Part shown: one piece after another, positions 50,317 through 50,339 of the stretch
Numbering within the stretch: position 1 is the first letter of the stretch
Layout of the letters: every line of letters begins with the position of its first letter
Assembly (NCBI GenBank): GCA_021836725.1
Contig: JAKBHL010000005.1
Coordinates: 1-50,339, forward strand
Source: a bacterium
GTDB lineage: Bacteria > Patescibacteriota > Minisyncoccia > Phycocordibacterales > Phycocordibacteraceae
Direction of reading: 5' to 3'
DNA length: 50,339 bases
Position numbers and translations under genes: made by a program
Notes under the pieces: model-generated
Database searches by the model: none
What the model was told of the DNA's origin: nothing
What the model saw: only the letters and a program-made list of their open reading frames with translations

Positions 50317-50339
50317 CGGGCGCCGCAAAGCGGCGCCCG
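50317..50339. terminator. hairpin at the window edge
   Basis: CGGGCGCCGC-AAA-GCGGCGCCCG. Confidence 0.4.

Overview
This 50.3 kb window is a compact, fairly GC-rich bacterial chromosome segment. Gene content and style suggest a Candidate Phyla Radiation (Patescibacteria/Parcubacteria-like) genome: IF-2 without its N-terminal extension, a short DnaX, a tandem array of T4SS-pilin-like genes and a VirD4/TraD-like ATPase. The lineage call is inference. Housekeeping genes include rpsA, gyrA, infB/rbfA, a cysteine desulfurase, clpC, rpmG (bL33, absent from the ORF track), miaA, a peroxiredoxin, parB, an RSH gene, topA, dprA, serS, an FtsQ-like gene, dus, dnaX, an O6-methylguanine-DNA methyltransferase and an FKBP. 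I read seven tRNAs: Leu(UAG), Lys(CUU), Leu(UAA), Cys(GCA), Trp(CCA), Leu(CAA) and Gln(UUG). There is no CRISPR array, rRNA or recognisable transposase. The most interesting signal is a dispersed intergenic element with four clear copies (about 4832-4970, 13488-13644 inverted, 33602-33745, 43213-43386) and one probable divergent copy (20403-20501). Each clear copy has a ~115 bp imperfect-palindrome core with compensatory base changes and a conserved bulge. Each begins with TAGAAYCC, whose TAG is the stop codon of the adjacent gene. Copy 4 fills a convergent intergenic region and supplies the stop codons of both neighbours. A second, smaller structural motif (TGA/GAAT internal-loop hairpins) lies just downstream of tRNA-Gln. 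It borders a small AT-richer island that carries a HEPN-like gene and a GIY-YIG gene.
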